From positions 21,794,300 to 21,858,299 of the forward strand of contig NC_133476.1 of assembly GCF_025370935.1 (NCBI RefSeq): a stretch of DNA of 64,000 nt, written 5' to 3'. This DNA is from Choristoneura fumiferana (Eukaryota > Arthropoda > Insecta > Lepidoptera > Tortricidae). The notes beneath the pieces are model-generated. The model was not told the DNA's origin, did no database searches, and saw only the letters and a program-made list of their open reading frames with translations. Of the stretch, positions 26,501 to 41,500 are shown piece after piece. Positions within the stretch are counted from its first letter, which is position 1. Every line of letters starts with the position of its first letter. The translations under genes were made by a program, and so were the position numbers.

Positions 26501-29500
26501 TCGCCCGACGCGCTGCTGCAGCCCGCGCTGTTCCCAACTGCCGACATGTTTCGCACGCTCATCGACCTGGTCGGTCAGTACCCGCGCGTTGCAGGCGTGT
26601 GGCGGCGCACGCGGCGCATTACGCTGGGCTAACGTTCTGATATTAACGATCATCCATTGTTCAGTTCAGTAACACGCTTTCGACAGGCAACAAGTACCAA
26701 TACACCATTGTATAAACCCGATGGTCTTGATACATAACCAACATTGAAAGGAACCAAATTATTTTCTAAGTTAATTAGAGCTTAGATCTTGATTACAGTG
26801 AATAGGCTGTTACTGAACCTTGGACCTCATATGCACTTCACATCAAGTGATAAATAGATCCTGATGCATCACACTTTTGACGCTATCCATCCATTCAGTC
26901 GTGCATGACCCCTTGCGTGCAGGGACCATTAAGAAGGAGCATTTGTTATGCCTTAGGCAGCACGAGCGGGCGCGTGCAGGCGGCGTGCACGGTGGCGCTG
27001 CTGGAGACGGGCGAGATGGCGGCGCGCGCGCACGTCACGCGCGACGACGTCGTCTGTCTGCTGGCCGGGCTGCAGTCCCCGCAGGAGGTGACACGCATGC
27101 ATTTTAACAAGTTCTAATACTTCCATTATACACGTCTAAAGTGTTTCGGTATTATGTACGGTCGACTTCATAAACTTGTGAGCAAAAATTGATCAAAAAT
27201 ATCTCAACACGCTTCTACGCCGTTAACAATAAAGTCGTGTTTAGATCAAATTTTTGCTCACATACTTATGAACTCGACTGTACCTAGTACAACAATATTA
27301 TCGAGCGAAATTAAAAATCATCAACTCTCCCCCTCATAGTCAAAATACCACCAACGGGACTTATCACGCTAACACACACGAGTAAGTACGTCGACGTTTC
27401 GGCAACATTGCAGCGGCCGTGGTCACGAGTAGACTGAATTGTGGGGTGTGAAGTCTGCCTAGCAAAATCACGAAAGTTTAAAACCTTATAATCCTCCCTC
27501 TCTCCAAATTTTGGGATTTCCAGGGAAATTTTGTAAAATCCCGGAATTTCAATTGTGACTACTAGATCGAATAGTTTACGGGTACGAAGCCGCGAGTAAA
27601 CTAGTTTTTCATAAGGCTGTTGTGTGGTATTTGTATCTTGGGTCGTTTATAAGCCCGTTGGTGTCTGCAGGTGGTCCGCGACGCGGCCCTGCGCACGTTG
27701 CTACGCATCGCCAACTGTCTGCCGCCACTGTTCGAGGACAAAGAGTTTGCTCTGGAAATCACCAAGCGACTGCTCGTCGCCACCTTAGATGTCTCTGACG
27801 ATAACAAGTGAGTGAACTCATTACGGTTTCGCGCATTAAAAGGATAAAAACGGTGCCGTCAACTACAAAATGATCGATATTATCGAAGTTACAAGAATAT
27901 TTATAGATATTTAGGGCTGGTATTGCACGGTTCAGGGTTAAAAATGTAATTTTGAGCATGAAACTAGCATCTTAAACCGAGTTTAGCTCGACATGTTTCG
28001 GGCTTTATTTATGAGTCGCGTGCTCCTGAGAAGAAGGGCTACGAAATAGCCCGAAACATGTTGAGCTAAACTCGGTTTAAGACGTGAGTTATCCGTTACA
28101 ATATCATTTAAAAATGTAATCGTTGAATCTGAGGGCTATCTAACACAATTGGAATCACAGTCGTTTTCACCATGTCTTTCTTGCACAGCACTTAAGATGA
28201 GTGTAGAAAGAAATGGTTTGCAGATAACTCTGGTCCTCGCAAGCCCGCCTTACGGTTTCACTGCAACTATCGCCGCGGAATCGGCAAAAGTCGATAGAAA
28301 AAGTTTTATGTCTACGCAATAAGAGCGAAAAAGGCGTCGATGAGCCAAACCATGCCTTTTTAGCGTGGACATAAATCTTTATACCATCGGCTTTTGCCGA
28401 TTGCGCGTCGACTCGATAGATGTCATTCGAGTTTGATGTATGTGATCAGGAAGCTAGCGTCGCAGCTGTGGGAGCAGGTCCCGGAGGCGGGCAGCTGGGC
28501 GGCGGCGGGCGAGCTGTTCGCGCTGATGCTGGACGAGGTGCAGCACCCCGCCGAGCCCGTGCAGCGCGCAGCCGCCGCCGCGCTGGCGCAGCTGGTGCGG
28601 GCGCGCGTCGACGCACGCGCACCAGCTGACTCGCCCCCGCCCCCCGACGACGACGCGCAGCAGCCGCTCATGACGCGCGCGCAGGTGCTCAGGGCGCTGC
28701 AGGATGTCTACTCGGCTAAGCTACCGGTTAGTTATTGTTACATTTAGGGGCTGTTTCACCATCCATTGATTAGCGTTAACCGACGGTTAAATGTGATGCC
28801 GTCTCCGTCTATTCGAACAAAACAAATAGAGACGGCATCACACTTAACTGCCAGTTAACACTAATCAATGGATGGTGAAACAGCCCCTTAGCTTTACACA
28901 AAACGATTTAACTACCAATCAAGGTTGGCAATTGAATGCACAATTAATAATCGATTAAGTGCTAGACTAGACACCCATGACGATTCTTGGCATCAAGGAG
29001 TTTAACGTCATCCGTTTCGTCCGTCCGTCAACCTCAACCAGAAATAATAACAGATTCTTAGTCAGTGCTGCAGTCGAAAACGACTCTTATATCATGCTAT
29101 TGTTTTTTTTTTATTGTTGTAGGTTAATTTTATGAAAACTTGTAGTGCAATTAATTAATTGAAAATTGATTGATTAACCAACAGCAGTGATCTAAAAGCT
29201 GCTGATCTATTGTCACATCCTCATGTGGACACTAATTCTCTCTGATAACTGTCGCAACTAGCATGTCACGCCCATGTCAGCGGGAAGGGTGACGATTGTT
29301 CCTCTGTAACGTACCAAATGTGTCCAGCTGATCCCGGCGAAGCTGGACCAGTTCGGGCACGTGGTGGAGGAGGCGGTGGACGAGTGGGGGGCGCGGCGCG
29401 GCGCGGCGCTGGCCCTGCACGCGCTGGCGCCGCACCTGCGCGCGCGGCACGTGCCCGACGCCATGCGCTTCTTCGTGGAGCGCGGCCTGGCCGACCGCGC

Positions 29501-32500
29501 CGACCCCGTGCGCGCCGAGATGCTCAACGCAGCCATGGCCATCGTCGACCTGCACGGAAAGGTCAGTCCCACACACACATTCTGCTATTGGGAGGCTGCG
29601 AAGTACTAGGTGGGGGTAATTATATCTATCGCAGCGCTCATAGTGCCCAAAAGAAGAAATAATTTAGGCTCTGTTATCTGTCATACTCATATGAATGTCA
29701 TTAACAAAGCAATTTGTATAGACTATAAAAAATGTCCAAATCACTTTATAATCTTTCAGACAGTTGCAAGTGGTAGGACAGTCAAGGGCAAAGATATCGA
29801 CACGGCCAAAGTTGCAAAAATATGTATACACTAGTGATGTAACGAATGTCATATTTTGAACATTCGCGAATGCGAATATCTGCTGCCGACATTCGTGAAT
29901 GCGAATATTCAGTTTTTCGTTTTGGCGCCAAATTGTCTATGGCAGTCTCGTTCGAACGAAGTGCGTTCCGTTTGTACCGAGAATTACCTACTTTATACGA
30001 ACGCATCGCAAAGTAAATAAATAAATAATACCAAATGATTAAGTGAAGACTGATAATGTGATTACGAGATTAAGAAATTAATGTATTTTGATTTTATTAA
30101 CCTATCTATTATCTAATAATTGTATTTTTTTCTGATATTCATATTCGCAAAACATTCGCAGAAATTTTGCGAATGCGAATATGCAAAAATATGCAAATAT
30201 TCGCGAATGCGAATATTCGTTACATCACTAGTATACACGGCCTTAATGTTAAGTGCATAAAGTCGTGTATACATATTTTTGTAACTTTGGCCGTGTCGAT
30301 ATCTTTGCCCTTGACTGGACCTTGTGCAAGGTCCGCCCGGACTGCTACCACCATCTTGCTTGCTAATCCTACCGTAAGCAGCAGTTCTTGCACTGTTGTG
30401 TTTCGGCGTGGAGAGTAAGACAGCCGGTGAAATTACTGGCACTTGAGGTATTCCATCTTAGGCCTCTAGGTTGGCAACGCATCTGCAATACCCCTGGTGT
30501 TGCAGATTTTTATGGGCGGTGGTGATCTCTTATCATCAGGAGACCCACTTGCTCGTTTGCCATCCAGTCGAATAAAAAATAAAAAATAAACTAAAAAATT
30601 TCGTCAATTCGGTCCAGCTTTGATCGAGAAATCGGAAAACAACATTTAAAAATCCGATTAACTGTTAACCTCCTCCTTATTTTGAAGTTAGTTAAAAATA
30701 TTTGAATGTCAATCGATCAATGTCTGATAATATTGATGCGAACTGGATATCCCTGTACTGACATTGATGCAAGCGCACTCGATTTGCACTCTTGCGCACC
30801 AGTTCGTCCGTAGATAAGCATTTATTGCCCTAAAGAGTTGAATTTATTTTTAAGATTACGCGCTTGCTTGTTTCAAACGGAAGGTAAACAACATTTATCA
30901 GGTGATTCGAGTACCGAAACGGACATGACTTCGAACTATTTTGAATTTATTGCGCAAAAGTTAATCGAATATAATTTTTGGGATTCCTACTTTAGTATCA
31001 TCCAAATTGGTTTGCCAACGAGCTATGCAGCACAGCCTACTACGGGTTAAAAGGATTCATCGAATCCGGAATACCCTGTTGCGCTCTAAAACTCGAATCG
31101 CTGATGTCGGGAAAGCGACCGCCTAGCCGCCGTGCGCCGGGTACATCTGCCGGATGTACCCTCAAAGATGGGCGTACGCACTACTCAGCCACATGGCGGA
31201 TACCGCTCGACGGCCACCGACGGCAAGGCAGGCTGGGGCGTAATGACTTACACGCGGAACTGAGCGAGTGGCCGGATGTAGCTTTGAATACCTAAGGAGA
31301 AGTGGAGGTCAAGAGACATATATAGTCTAAGAAATATTTAAAAAGTGTAACAACATCGTTATGTTATTCTGCGTCACACCACCTATAAATTTACGAGATG
31401 ATTTAAGAAACAGTGCTGTGCTTATTGACCGGTGTAGCTTTTGATTTTGACGCTCGATTTTAATGAAAATTTTCACTTTAGAGTTGAATATTTTGCAAAC
31501 AAATCACTGAATCGAAAAATCGTTTTAGCAACCCCCTAATGGTTTTAAAAGATCTATCCAACGATACCCCGCACTATAAGGTTGGATGAGGGAAAAAAAA
31601 TTACCTCCACTTTACATCTATGGGAGATACTCTAAAAAAATGATTTTTTTATTGTACCATTTTGTCGGCATACTTTACATATATAAATATTTATTTATTT
31701 AAGGAGAACCACCAGCTAATAACACAATATATGTAGTAGGAATAGCAACACAGAGCCAATTATAGGATCCCAGAGAAATTCGTGCAAAATTACAGCTTTC
31801 TAGCATTGATAGTCCCAGAGCAAAGCCGCGGACGGACAGACAGACAGACATGGCGAAACTATAAGGGTTCCGTTTTTGCCATTTTGGCTACGGAACCCTA
31901 AAACGGGTTCTCTTCTTACCTATCTTAATAATAGCGCTCGTTAGTACGGAAACACGGAAACTTTCGTGCGTGTGTGAGTTGATTCACACTTGGCTTGGTT
32001 TTTGGAGTCTTTTTGATGTTGCTAGTGTCGCTGCTTAAGTGACTAAATAAGAAACAAACAAGCTGAGATATGTGGTGCATAGGAGTAATTTGTGTCTGTA
32101 CTCCTGTCCAGTGGTGGTGTAGGGGTATGGCACGCAGCACGGAATGCTGAGGACCTGGGTTCGATTCCCAGCGCTTGTCTCTTTTTATGGTTTTTCTGTG
32201 CATCTATGTTTCAGTTTGTTTTTCCGATGTGAATGACACTCGTTATGTGAGACTCATTTTCCAGATATAACAGTACCAGCCGTAGTGCATGTGGTCTTTT
32301 TTATCATAGTGCTATTTGTTAGATTCGATTATTTCTATCTACTAATCTTGATCGATATGCTAATAACTTACGAGTAATCATCGTTTGAAAATTTTGTTTT
32401 GTTTGAAGATTTCCTGCTAATACAGATAACACTGGCATAAACAAGTTAGCCTATGGATATTTATATGTATTTGCGGTATCATTTTGTATTTAAAATAATG

Positions 32501-35500
32501 TTACTTTTTTGATGAATATCAAAAGAATATACGTCCCAGCAGTTAATCATGTGTATAAAGTAAAGATAAGATACTATTTCCTATGCGGCTATTGTTTAAA
32601 TATGTCTAAATAAAAGAATCTACTAGTCCAATTTTCTTCTGGATTCATAGTTGATAATAATTCTATTTTTATTATAAGGTATAACGGTAACGATAATTAA
32701 ACGTAAAACCTGAAACATGCTGTATGTAGCTTGTCCTCATTGGTCTGTCATTGATCGGTACGATTTGTACGCTCCCTGGCGATGAACGTACAAGTTAATT
32801 GATTATCTGATAAGAGATCGACATAATTCATGTAAAATAAGGATTTGTCGCGATTACAATTGTAATAAATAGACCCGCGTTGAACTCTGCGCCACTGTCT
32901 TCAGCGCGGTCTATCCCGCTCACCACAATGGCTCTCGCAATAGCGCTCGTCGTGATGCTCGGTCTCGCCAGCGGCGCGCTTCTTGTCTATCTGTTCCTCG
33001 TCCGCAACTTCTCGTACTGGGAGAAGCGCGGAGTGAACGGCCCCAAGCCTATACCGCTGTTCGGCAACGTAAAGAGCACGACGCTCCGCCGCATCACGTA
33101 CAACGAGTGCTACCGTAAGTTCTACGAGGAGCACCCCGAGGACAAGGTGGTCGGGCTGTACCGCGCCTGGCACCCCTGCCTGCTGGTGCGCGACCTGGAC
33201 GTGCTCAAGCACGTCATGATCCGCCAGTTCGACAACTTCGTGGACCGCGGCTTCAGCTTCAGCAACAAGGGGCTCGGCTTCAACCTGTTCAACGCGGAGA
33301 GCGACGACTGGCGCGTGCTGCGGACCCGCCTGTCCCCCATGTTCACCACCGGCAAGCTCAAGAACATGCTCTATCTCATGACCGAGCGCGGCGACCGCTT
33401 CCTGCGGTACCTCGAGCCGCTCGTCGAACGCTCTCCCGAACAGAACGTCCACACGCTGATCCAGAGATTCACGATCGCAAACATCGGCGCGTGCGCCTTC
33501 GGTATCGACATCGACATAAACGACGTCGACGGCGTATTCGACAAACTGGACAATCTCATCTTCGCTTCGAACTATACCGTCGAGCTGGAGATGATGCTGC
33601 CGGGCATCCTGAAGAGATTCGACATGTCGCTCTGGCCGGCGGTGATCAAAGACTTCTTCTACGGGCTCGTGAAGGACATCCTGCGAGAGCGCAACGGCGT
33701 CGCGTCCAACAGGAAGGATTTCATGGACCTGATGCTGGAGCTGCGGGCGGCGGGCGAGATCCACGGCCTGAAGCGGCACGAGGGCGACAAGGAGCGCAGC
33801 CTGCGCGTCACCGAGGACGTGATGGCGGCGCAGGCCTTCGTGTTCTACGCCGCCGGCTACGAGACCAGCGCCACCACCATGGCCTTCCTGCTGCACGAGC
33901 TGGCGCTCAACCCGCGCGTGCAGGACCGCGTCGCGCACGAGATCCACGACGTGCTGCTCCAGCACGACCACCGCGTCACCATCGACTGCCTCAAGGATAT
34001 GGTGTACCTGGAGCGCGTGTTCCACGAGACGCTGCGGATGTACCCGGTGGTGGACCCCATCCCGCGGCAGGCGCTCGAGCGCTGCGACCTGCCCGGCGTC
34101 GCCGTCGAGCGCGGCATGGGCCTGCTCGTCTCCGTCAGTGGCATCCACTACGACCCCAAACACTGGCCGAACCCCACCAAGTTCGACCCCGACAGATTCC
34201 TACCAGAGAATTCCGAAGGGCGGCACCCCTGCGCGTACCTGCCTTTCGGACTGGGTCCTCGGAACTGCATCGGTATGAGATTCGCGCAGGTGCAGTCGAA
34301 AGTGTGCCTGATGAAGCTCCTGGGCCGCTACCGCGTGGAGCCGTGCGAGAGTACGCGCCGCCGTCTCAGCTACGACCCCGGCCGCTTGGTGCTGCGCTCC
34401 AAGCACGGCCTGCCGCTGCGCCTCGTGCCGCGGCACAACACCCACGCCGACACGCTGTTCCACGGCAATTGAGGTGCGGACATATTATTTAAAACCCGAC
34501 GCCGCGACACGTATGTCAACGCGTGTCAGTACTTATCAATCTGTCCCATATATTTATTATGTTCAGGTGGAGTTAGAGACATGCGCCGGCGACGTGTCTT
34601 GCGCCTTTACTTACCAAATAGTATACTTAGATATTCGACCTCAAACAAAGGTTCCATTTATTTCTTCTGTACTGTATGTGAAATGAGAAAACCCAGGAGG
34701 CTGCACTTGCAATTATTATTTTGATTAGTTTAATTTAGAACATTAGTAGTCAAAAACGTTTTTAGTAAAGTAAGTTATCTGTGGAGCGTGATTTTTAACG
34801 TTGGATCTGGTACGTTTATATTTTGCAAGTTTTTAGCTGTAGTCTTGAATGTCTTCGAAGCTTGGATAGACTGATTGTAGACTGTTGGGTGTTTTGTGTG
34901 AAGCTAAAAATATCTGCATTGAGTTTCGTTTGTCATTAAGTCAACGTGATGATCGTACTTATTACAGAATTTAAAACACAAACACAAATTAAGCGAAATT
35001 GTGTAATTAGTTTTTTTTTGTCTTATCTGTTTGATAATCTGTGACGTGTCTCCATAATAAAATCAATGTATACAACGCACTGCTAGGTCCCGAGATACAG
35101 AAACAGATAAGCCATGTGTTTACAAATAAATTTATTATTATTAATTTGCGCAGGTGCATAATGTACATTAGATTATATTCAAAATATTCATGACTAATAC
35201 AGGTATATTTTAGCTGGGTCTGAATATCTGTCGCAAGTCGCACTTATTAATTGTTTTGGATCTCCAAATTGTATACAATTGTGAACGCGTCAATAGTGTG
35301 ATTGTAAAAATGTAAGGTTTTTTTATTAATTTAGGAATTATTTAAGATTAATTATGGTTATCTTAATAAAGATTTTTACTACAATATCAGCGTGGTTTAA
35401 TTTTTCTATCACCACATCAGTTACTAGGACTTATAGCAAGTCATATGATTAAGTAGTGACAGAGAGGATTAACTGTATAACATGTAACGTTAGTAGGTGT

Positions 35501-38500
35501 CTACCATTTGCTACCAAGTCTTTATTTGTACTCTAACCTTTCAGAGTTAGAATAATTCTATGCGATTATTTATTAACATGGCGAAAAACTTTAAGCCTTA
35601 CCCTTACTTTTTTGCCCTCGGCATTTTATGCGTCGTGCAATACAATCCCATGACCGCTGAAATCAAAATTAACGGTTAATCTAGGTGTCAATATTTTGGT
35701 ATTGACAAACTGTTCGTTGTCCAGGAAACCCTGGGCAGTCAGCTGCCAGTGTTCGAGAACTTCCTGGACAAAGCGCCCAAGTCGGGCGGCTACGACGCCG
35801 TGCGGCAGAGCGTGGTGCTGCTGGTGGGCTCGCTGGCGCGCCACCTGGAGCCCGGCGACGCGCGCATCAAGCCCATCACGCTGCGGCTCATCGCCGCGCT
35901 GTCCACGCCCAGCCAGCAGGTCAGTGCCACGACCACCGGCTCTGCCGCGGCCGAACATACTGAAGTAAAATGTGATGCTGAGCATCAGTTCCTCCAACAA
36001 GCTGCGTGAACCATACAGATCGGTCCTGTCGCAATGAGGGCTATCGTTTTTTGTCTCACTAGATGGCGCACTGTTGCGTGAGGTTTTTAAGTATGGCTTT
36101 CAAAGTCTGTTATTACGGGCGTAAAGACAAAGTTTAGATTATAATCATATTTAATACACCTTAAAACCGTACCATAAAAATATCGAGCATGCCACAGTGT
36201 TGCATAGTCCCCGTTTTGTTCGGAAAAAAGGGAGGAAAAAGGTTTCCGAAAAACAAAACTGTCTCAAAACACAGACATTCATTGCCCCGGAACGCATATT
36301 TGCCATAATTAATTTCAGATATTGCAAAATATTCACAAAATTATTCTAATTATAAATAAACCCGCGTAGCTCACCCAAAAACTATGAGATTTGACATTTC
36401 GGAGACCTCACGCTACACTAGCGCCTCTAGTGGCGAATTCATACGCGATAGCCCTCATTGGGTTGACGGTAAGGCGACTACTCCAAGTATATAATCCTGC
36501 CTGTGACTGCTCCAACGCCGCTGATCATCGAGAAGTAATAAGTAATGTAATATAGTGCCGTGCCATGTAAGGTGTGTGTAGTGCTTAGAACTCACAGTAA
36601 ACCGCTACATGAGTACGGCGGATCGGGTAGCTCTCGCTGGCTGCATAGCGAAACATAACTGCTCGGTTACGGCAGGACTACAAACTGTATATGTAAATAG
36701 GAACCGGTCCGTCCATAGAGGGGGATAGAGCACTTACGCCCCGCACTGTTCATTCGCCTGTTCGAGATGGCTTTATCAAGGTTGTTTTGTTTCCAGGTGC
36801 AAGAATCGGTCAGCAACTGTCTGCCCCATTTAGTATGTTCTCCAGCACTCGAAGGGGAGATTCCGGCCATCATGAACAAGCTCATGAAACAGCTGCTCAC
36901 AGCCGAGAAATATGGAGACCGAAAGGTACGAGTTTTATTCCTAAACGGAAAATAAAGTGGTATGGTTCTATTAATTGTAGTCTATTTTATGGTTTGCTGT
37001 TATTTGCAGGGCGCCGCGTACGGTATCGCTGGTATAATCAAAGGTCTCGGAATCCTGTCATTGAAGCAGCTCGACGTCATGGGGAAACTCACAGAAGCTA
37101 TTCAGGAAAAGAAAAATTACAAATACCGTGAAGGTAAAGCCTCCTGTTCCTTTGCATTTTCTTTCATCATAATCTGATGGTATGTGGCCTGAGATGGAGT
37201 ATACTTGCGAGATGCATTGTATGCTCATTTATGACATAAAGACGATAAGATTTTCTCAAAAATGTCCGTAAAAGTTGACATTATTCTTTACATATCAGAA
37301 GGTGAAGTGCATAGTTTATGGTCAGCGAAAAATTAAAAAGTTAAAAAGATTGCAGGCGCGCTAGCTCGACAATAATAAATTAGCGCTCCTACAATCAGTC
37401 ACATTTTTTTTTAAATAAAAAAGGCCATGGAATGGAAATGGCACAAGTCGTATGTATACAGCCAAGTCTAATGGCCGGTATCAGATATTTTGTTGGAAAT
37501 CCGGACTTCTTTTATAGGGACTGAAACAGCTTGTAGTGTGTTCGGTGGAAACATAAACCTGCAGTTTATTTTTAGTGAAAAAAAAGGCGGGAAAGCTTAA
37601 GAAAAAATTTGAATAAAAATTAAATGAAAATTATAATATATTTTGAGAAAAAGTTTATTCTATTTCAAAATTATTCACCATTTTTGAGAAAATCTTTATA
37701 TTAGTCTCGGCTGGAAAAGCAAATGCTGGCAATCTACTATTAACCATCAAGGACTACAGCTACAGTGTCTGTCTATGTGTGTATATCTGGCTAACTAATA
37801 ATTTTGTGAAGGTGCTCTGTTCGGGTTCGAGATGCTGTGCCACAAGCTGGGGCGGCTCTTCGAGCCGTACATCGTGCACGTGCTGCCGCACCTGCTGCTG
37901 TGCTTCGGGGACAGCTCGCAGTACGTGCGCGCCGCCGCCGACGACACCGCCAAGCTCATCATGAGCAAGCTCAGCGCGCACGGCGTCAAGCTCGTGCTGC
38001 CCTCGCTGCTGCAGGCGCTCAACGACGACAACTGGCGCACCAAGGCGGGTCAGTGCTATTACAGCGGTTGCTGTTATCTCTAGAATTGGTTTTTTGGAAT
38101 CTTTTTGTATTTTTTATTTCCTAAACCTAAATTGAAAATACAAACTGAAATGTAGATGCACAGAAAAACCAGAAAAATAAGACCAGCACTGGGAATCGGA
38201 CCCAGGTCCTCGGCATTCTGTGCCGCGTGCTATACCGCTACACCACTGCTGGACAACGGTACAGACACGAATTTCCCCTATGCACCTCATGAATTCGAAT
38301 GAATTCGAATTCCATGAATTCGAGTACAAAAAAAATTGTACGTCGCGTATAATCTAACAAGCTAAAGTATATTTTGTCTGCGACAGGCAAAGAAAGATAT
38401 AACTATGTTGACACATCCATTGCAGGTAAGTTATAGCACTGTCATATTCTCCAGTGCCACTGTTATGTAGTTTTACAGCCATTTGCGCGCACGTGTTCCG

Positions 38501-41500
38501 TGCCGTGTGCGTTTGTGATACTCTAAGTAATCTCGGGTCTGGCGGTGGGCAGCGAACGCAACAAGCAGAAAGTATGAATGAGTGTTGATATAACCTGGCG
38601 CAGGTTCGATCGAGCTGCTGGGCGCGATGGCGTACTGCGCGCCGAAGCAGCTGTCGTCGTGCCTGCCGTCCATCGTGCCGCGCCTCATAGAGGTGCTGAG
38701 CGACTCGCACATGCGCGTGCAGGCCGCCGGCGCAGAGGCGCTCAAGGTCATCGGCTCCGTCATACGGAACCCTGAGATACAAGGTAACGGTCACATCTAT
38801 TGTCAACAAAGCATTCATATCTAACGCGTATTATAAAGTTAATGATTATATCATGGACAGGGATATTTGGTAATAATTCAGATCCACATTAAAAATAAAT
38901 TGTGTTCAAAATAAAGTTGTGTTGAATACTTGTGATGTATAGATATCATTTAATAATATTGTAAATCTGTTTAAAAAAATATACCTCGTTGAGTTTCTTG
39001 CCGGATTCTTCTCAACAGAGGTTTTTCCGAACCGGTGGTAGTTTTTTTTTTTGACATTCATAAGTGCTTGTTTTAGCCTAAATTGAATAAAAATACTTTG
39101 ACTTTGACTTTGAACGGTCATATCCCGTCGTGCATGTTATGGCCAGTTTACATTTCATTGAGAGAATACGGCAAATGAGTACCTACTTAATAATATAAAA
39201 TGGGCTGGGTTGTTTCTCGATGTAAACTGGATATCCACTACCTATACCCCCTATATATACCTTTTTGAACGACTAAACAGGTTACTTAATTCATTATTTC
39301 GAATATTTTTGGTAGCAAAAGAAGTTTTGGTTTTGACTTTCTTTGAATTGAGATCGAACACTTGCACTATAGCACTATAACAGTTGTTACTAATTCAAAC
39401 TATTTCTAATACATGTGTAACTTTCCCCCGTGTAACGCAGCGATCGTGCCAGTCCTCCTCCAAGCGTTGCAAGACCCGTCCAACAAGACGTCGGCGTGCC
39501 TGCAGACGCTGCTGGACACCAAGTTCGTGCACTTCATAGACGCGCCGTCGCTGGCGCTGATCATGCCGGTGGTGCAGCGCGCCTTCCTCGACCGCAGCAC
39601 CGAGACGCGCAAGATGGCCGCCCAGATCATCGGCAACATGTACTCGCTGACCGACCAGAAGGATCTCTTGCCGTACCTGCCGAGTATCATACCTGGCCTC
39701 AAGAGCTCGCTGCTGGATCCTGTGCCAGAGGTAACAACTGGAAAGAATTCGGTCACTGAGTAAAATAGTATCCAATGTCAGTTATCAAATATTTGATCAG
39801 TCCATTACATCTTGTTGACCCAAAGCCATATAAATTGACATAAAATATTTTTAAATATTTTAAGAGGGGTTGGTTTCTATACAGCAAAAGGGGGGTGTGA
39901 AATTCCCTCATTTTTCCTGTTACAACAAACTTAATGTTGCGGTCAAAGTCGTAGCCATTCAGACGGCTTATATTCTCCATTTGGCGCAGAATCCTAAACG
40001 TGCCAAATCCAGCACGCACTAAACTTTTTTCAATAGTTAAGCTCTTTTTTTTACAAACTGTTGTACTTATTTGTTATTGTCTGGAGACATAATTTGTTGG
40101 TCGTATGTGACGTCAGGTGCGGTCGGTGTCGGCGCGCGCTCTGGGCGCGATGGTGAAGGGCATGGGCGAGAGCAGCTTCGAGGAGCTGCTGCCGTGGCTC
40201 ATGCACACGCTGACCTCCGAGTCCAGCTCCGTGGACCGCAGCGGCGCCGCGCAGGGGCTGTCCGAGGTCGTCGCCGGCCTCGGCGTGCACAAGCTGCACA
40301 AGATCATGCCAGGTACAGTACAGTACATACACACAAAGTACACTAAACAACAACAACAAAAGGTACACGACAACATTTTAAAGCTAAGCAATAGGCGGCC
40401 ATAGCGCTTTAATGAGGGATATCGCGTATGAATTCGCCGCTAGAGGCGCTAGTGTAGCGTGAGGTCTCCGAAATGTCAAATCTCATAGTTTTTGGGTGAG
40501 TTACGCGGGTTCATTTATAATTAGAATAATTTTGTGAATATTTTGCATTACCTGAAATTAATTATGGCAATTATGCGTTACGGGGCAATGAATGTCTGTG
40601 CTTTGAGTCAGTTTTGTCTTTCGGAAACTTTTGTCCTCTCTTTTTTCCAAACAAAACGCGATTACGCAACACTGGTTGCTCAATATGTTTATGGTACGGT
40701 TTTAAGGTGTATTAAGTATGATACTAATGTAAACTTTGTTTTCACGTCCGTAATAACAGACTTTGAAAGCCACACTTAGAAACCTCACGCAACAGTGGCG
40801 CCATCTAGAAAGACAAAAAACGATAGCCCTCATTAAAGCGTTCTCTTGCAGGCAACATTTTTATAAACATACACAGCCGCTTGATGGGTTCCGTATGACG
40901 GTTGCCTTCGACTTCCTAAACCTTTTTATCGGCTTCAAGTTATAAATTTTCCACAGACTGACTCTTCATCCGTCACTACTCTTTACCATTGTCTTTTTCT
41001 AATCAGCACAATAACTGTCCATTATGACAATTGCAGATATCATAGCGACGGCAGAGCGAACGGACATCGCTCCGCACGTGAAAGACGGTTACATCATGAT
41101 GTTCATCTACATGCCGGGCGCCTTCACCGACGAGTTCCTGCCCTACATCGGACAGATCATCAACCCCATCCTCAAGGCGCTCGCCGACGAAAACGAATAC
41201 GTCCGCGAAACAGCCCTCAAAGCCGGACAGCGAATCGTGAATCTATACGCCGAATCCGCTATAACCCTGCTACTGCCTGAGCTAGAAAAAGGGCTATTCG
41301 ACGACAACTGGCGCATTCGATACAGCTCCGTTCAATTACTAGGAGACCTTTTATACCGCATATCTGGCGTGTCCGGCAAGATGAGTACGGAGACGGCGTC
41401 TGAGGACGACAACTTTGGTACGGAGCATTCGCACAAAGCGATCATGTCGGCGCTCGGTAACGAGAGGCGGAACAGAGTGCTGGCCGGCCTGTACATGGGC

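Noticed and set aside
31104..31295. 63-codon ORF in GCN1 intron 22
   Set aside because: No recognisable motif and no supporting splice or start context; it lies in repeat-rich intronic DNA.
32109..32180. Possible tRNA gene (A- and B-box-like sequence)
   Set aside because: It cannot be folded into a convincing cloverleaf by eye and is repeated with flanking sequence at two other loci, so it is a tRNA-derived SINE.
32901..34163. 420-codon open frame antisense to the P450
   Set aside because: It mirrors the GC-rich P450 exon; the composition of the coding strand keeps the antisense frame open. It has no domain-like content.
36151..36336. 61-codon ORF in MITE family C, also present at 51618-51803 and in altered form at 40534-40779
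   Set aside because: It recurs only because the whole element recurs. The copies differ at several residues without sign of constraint, and it has no recognisable domain.
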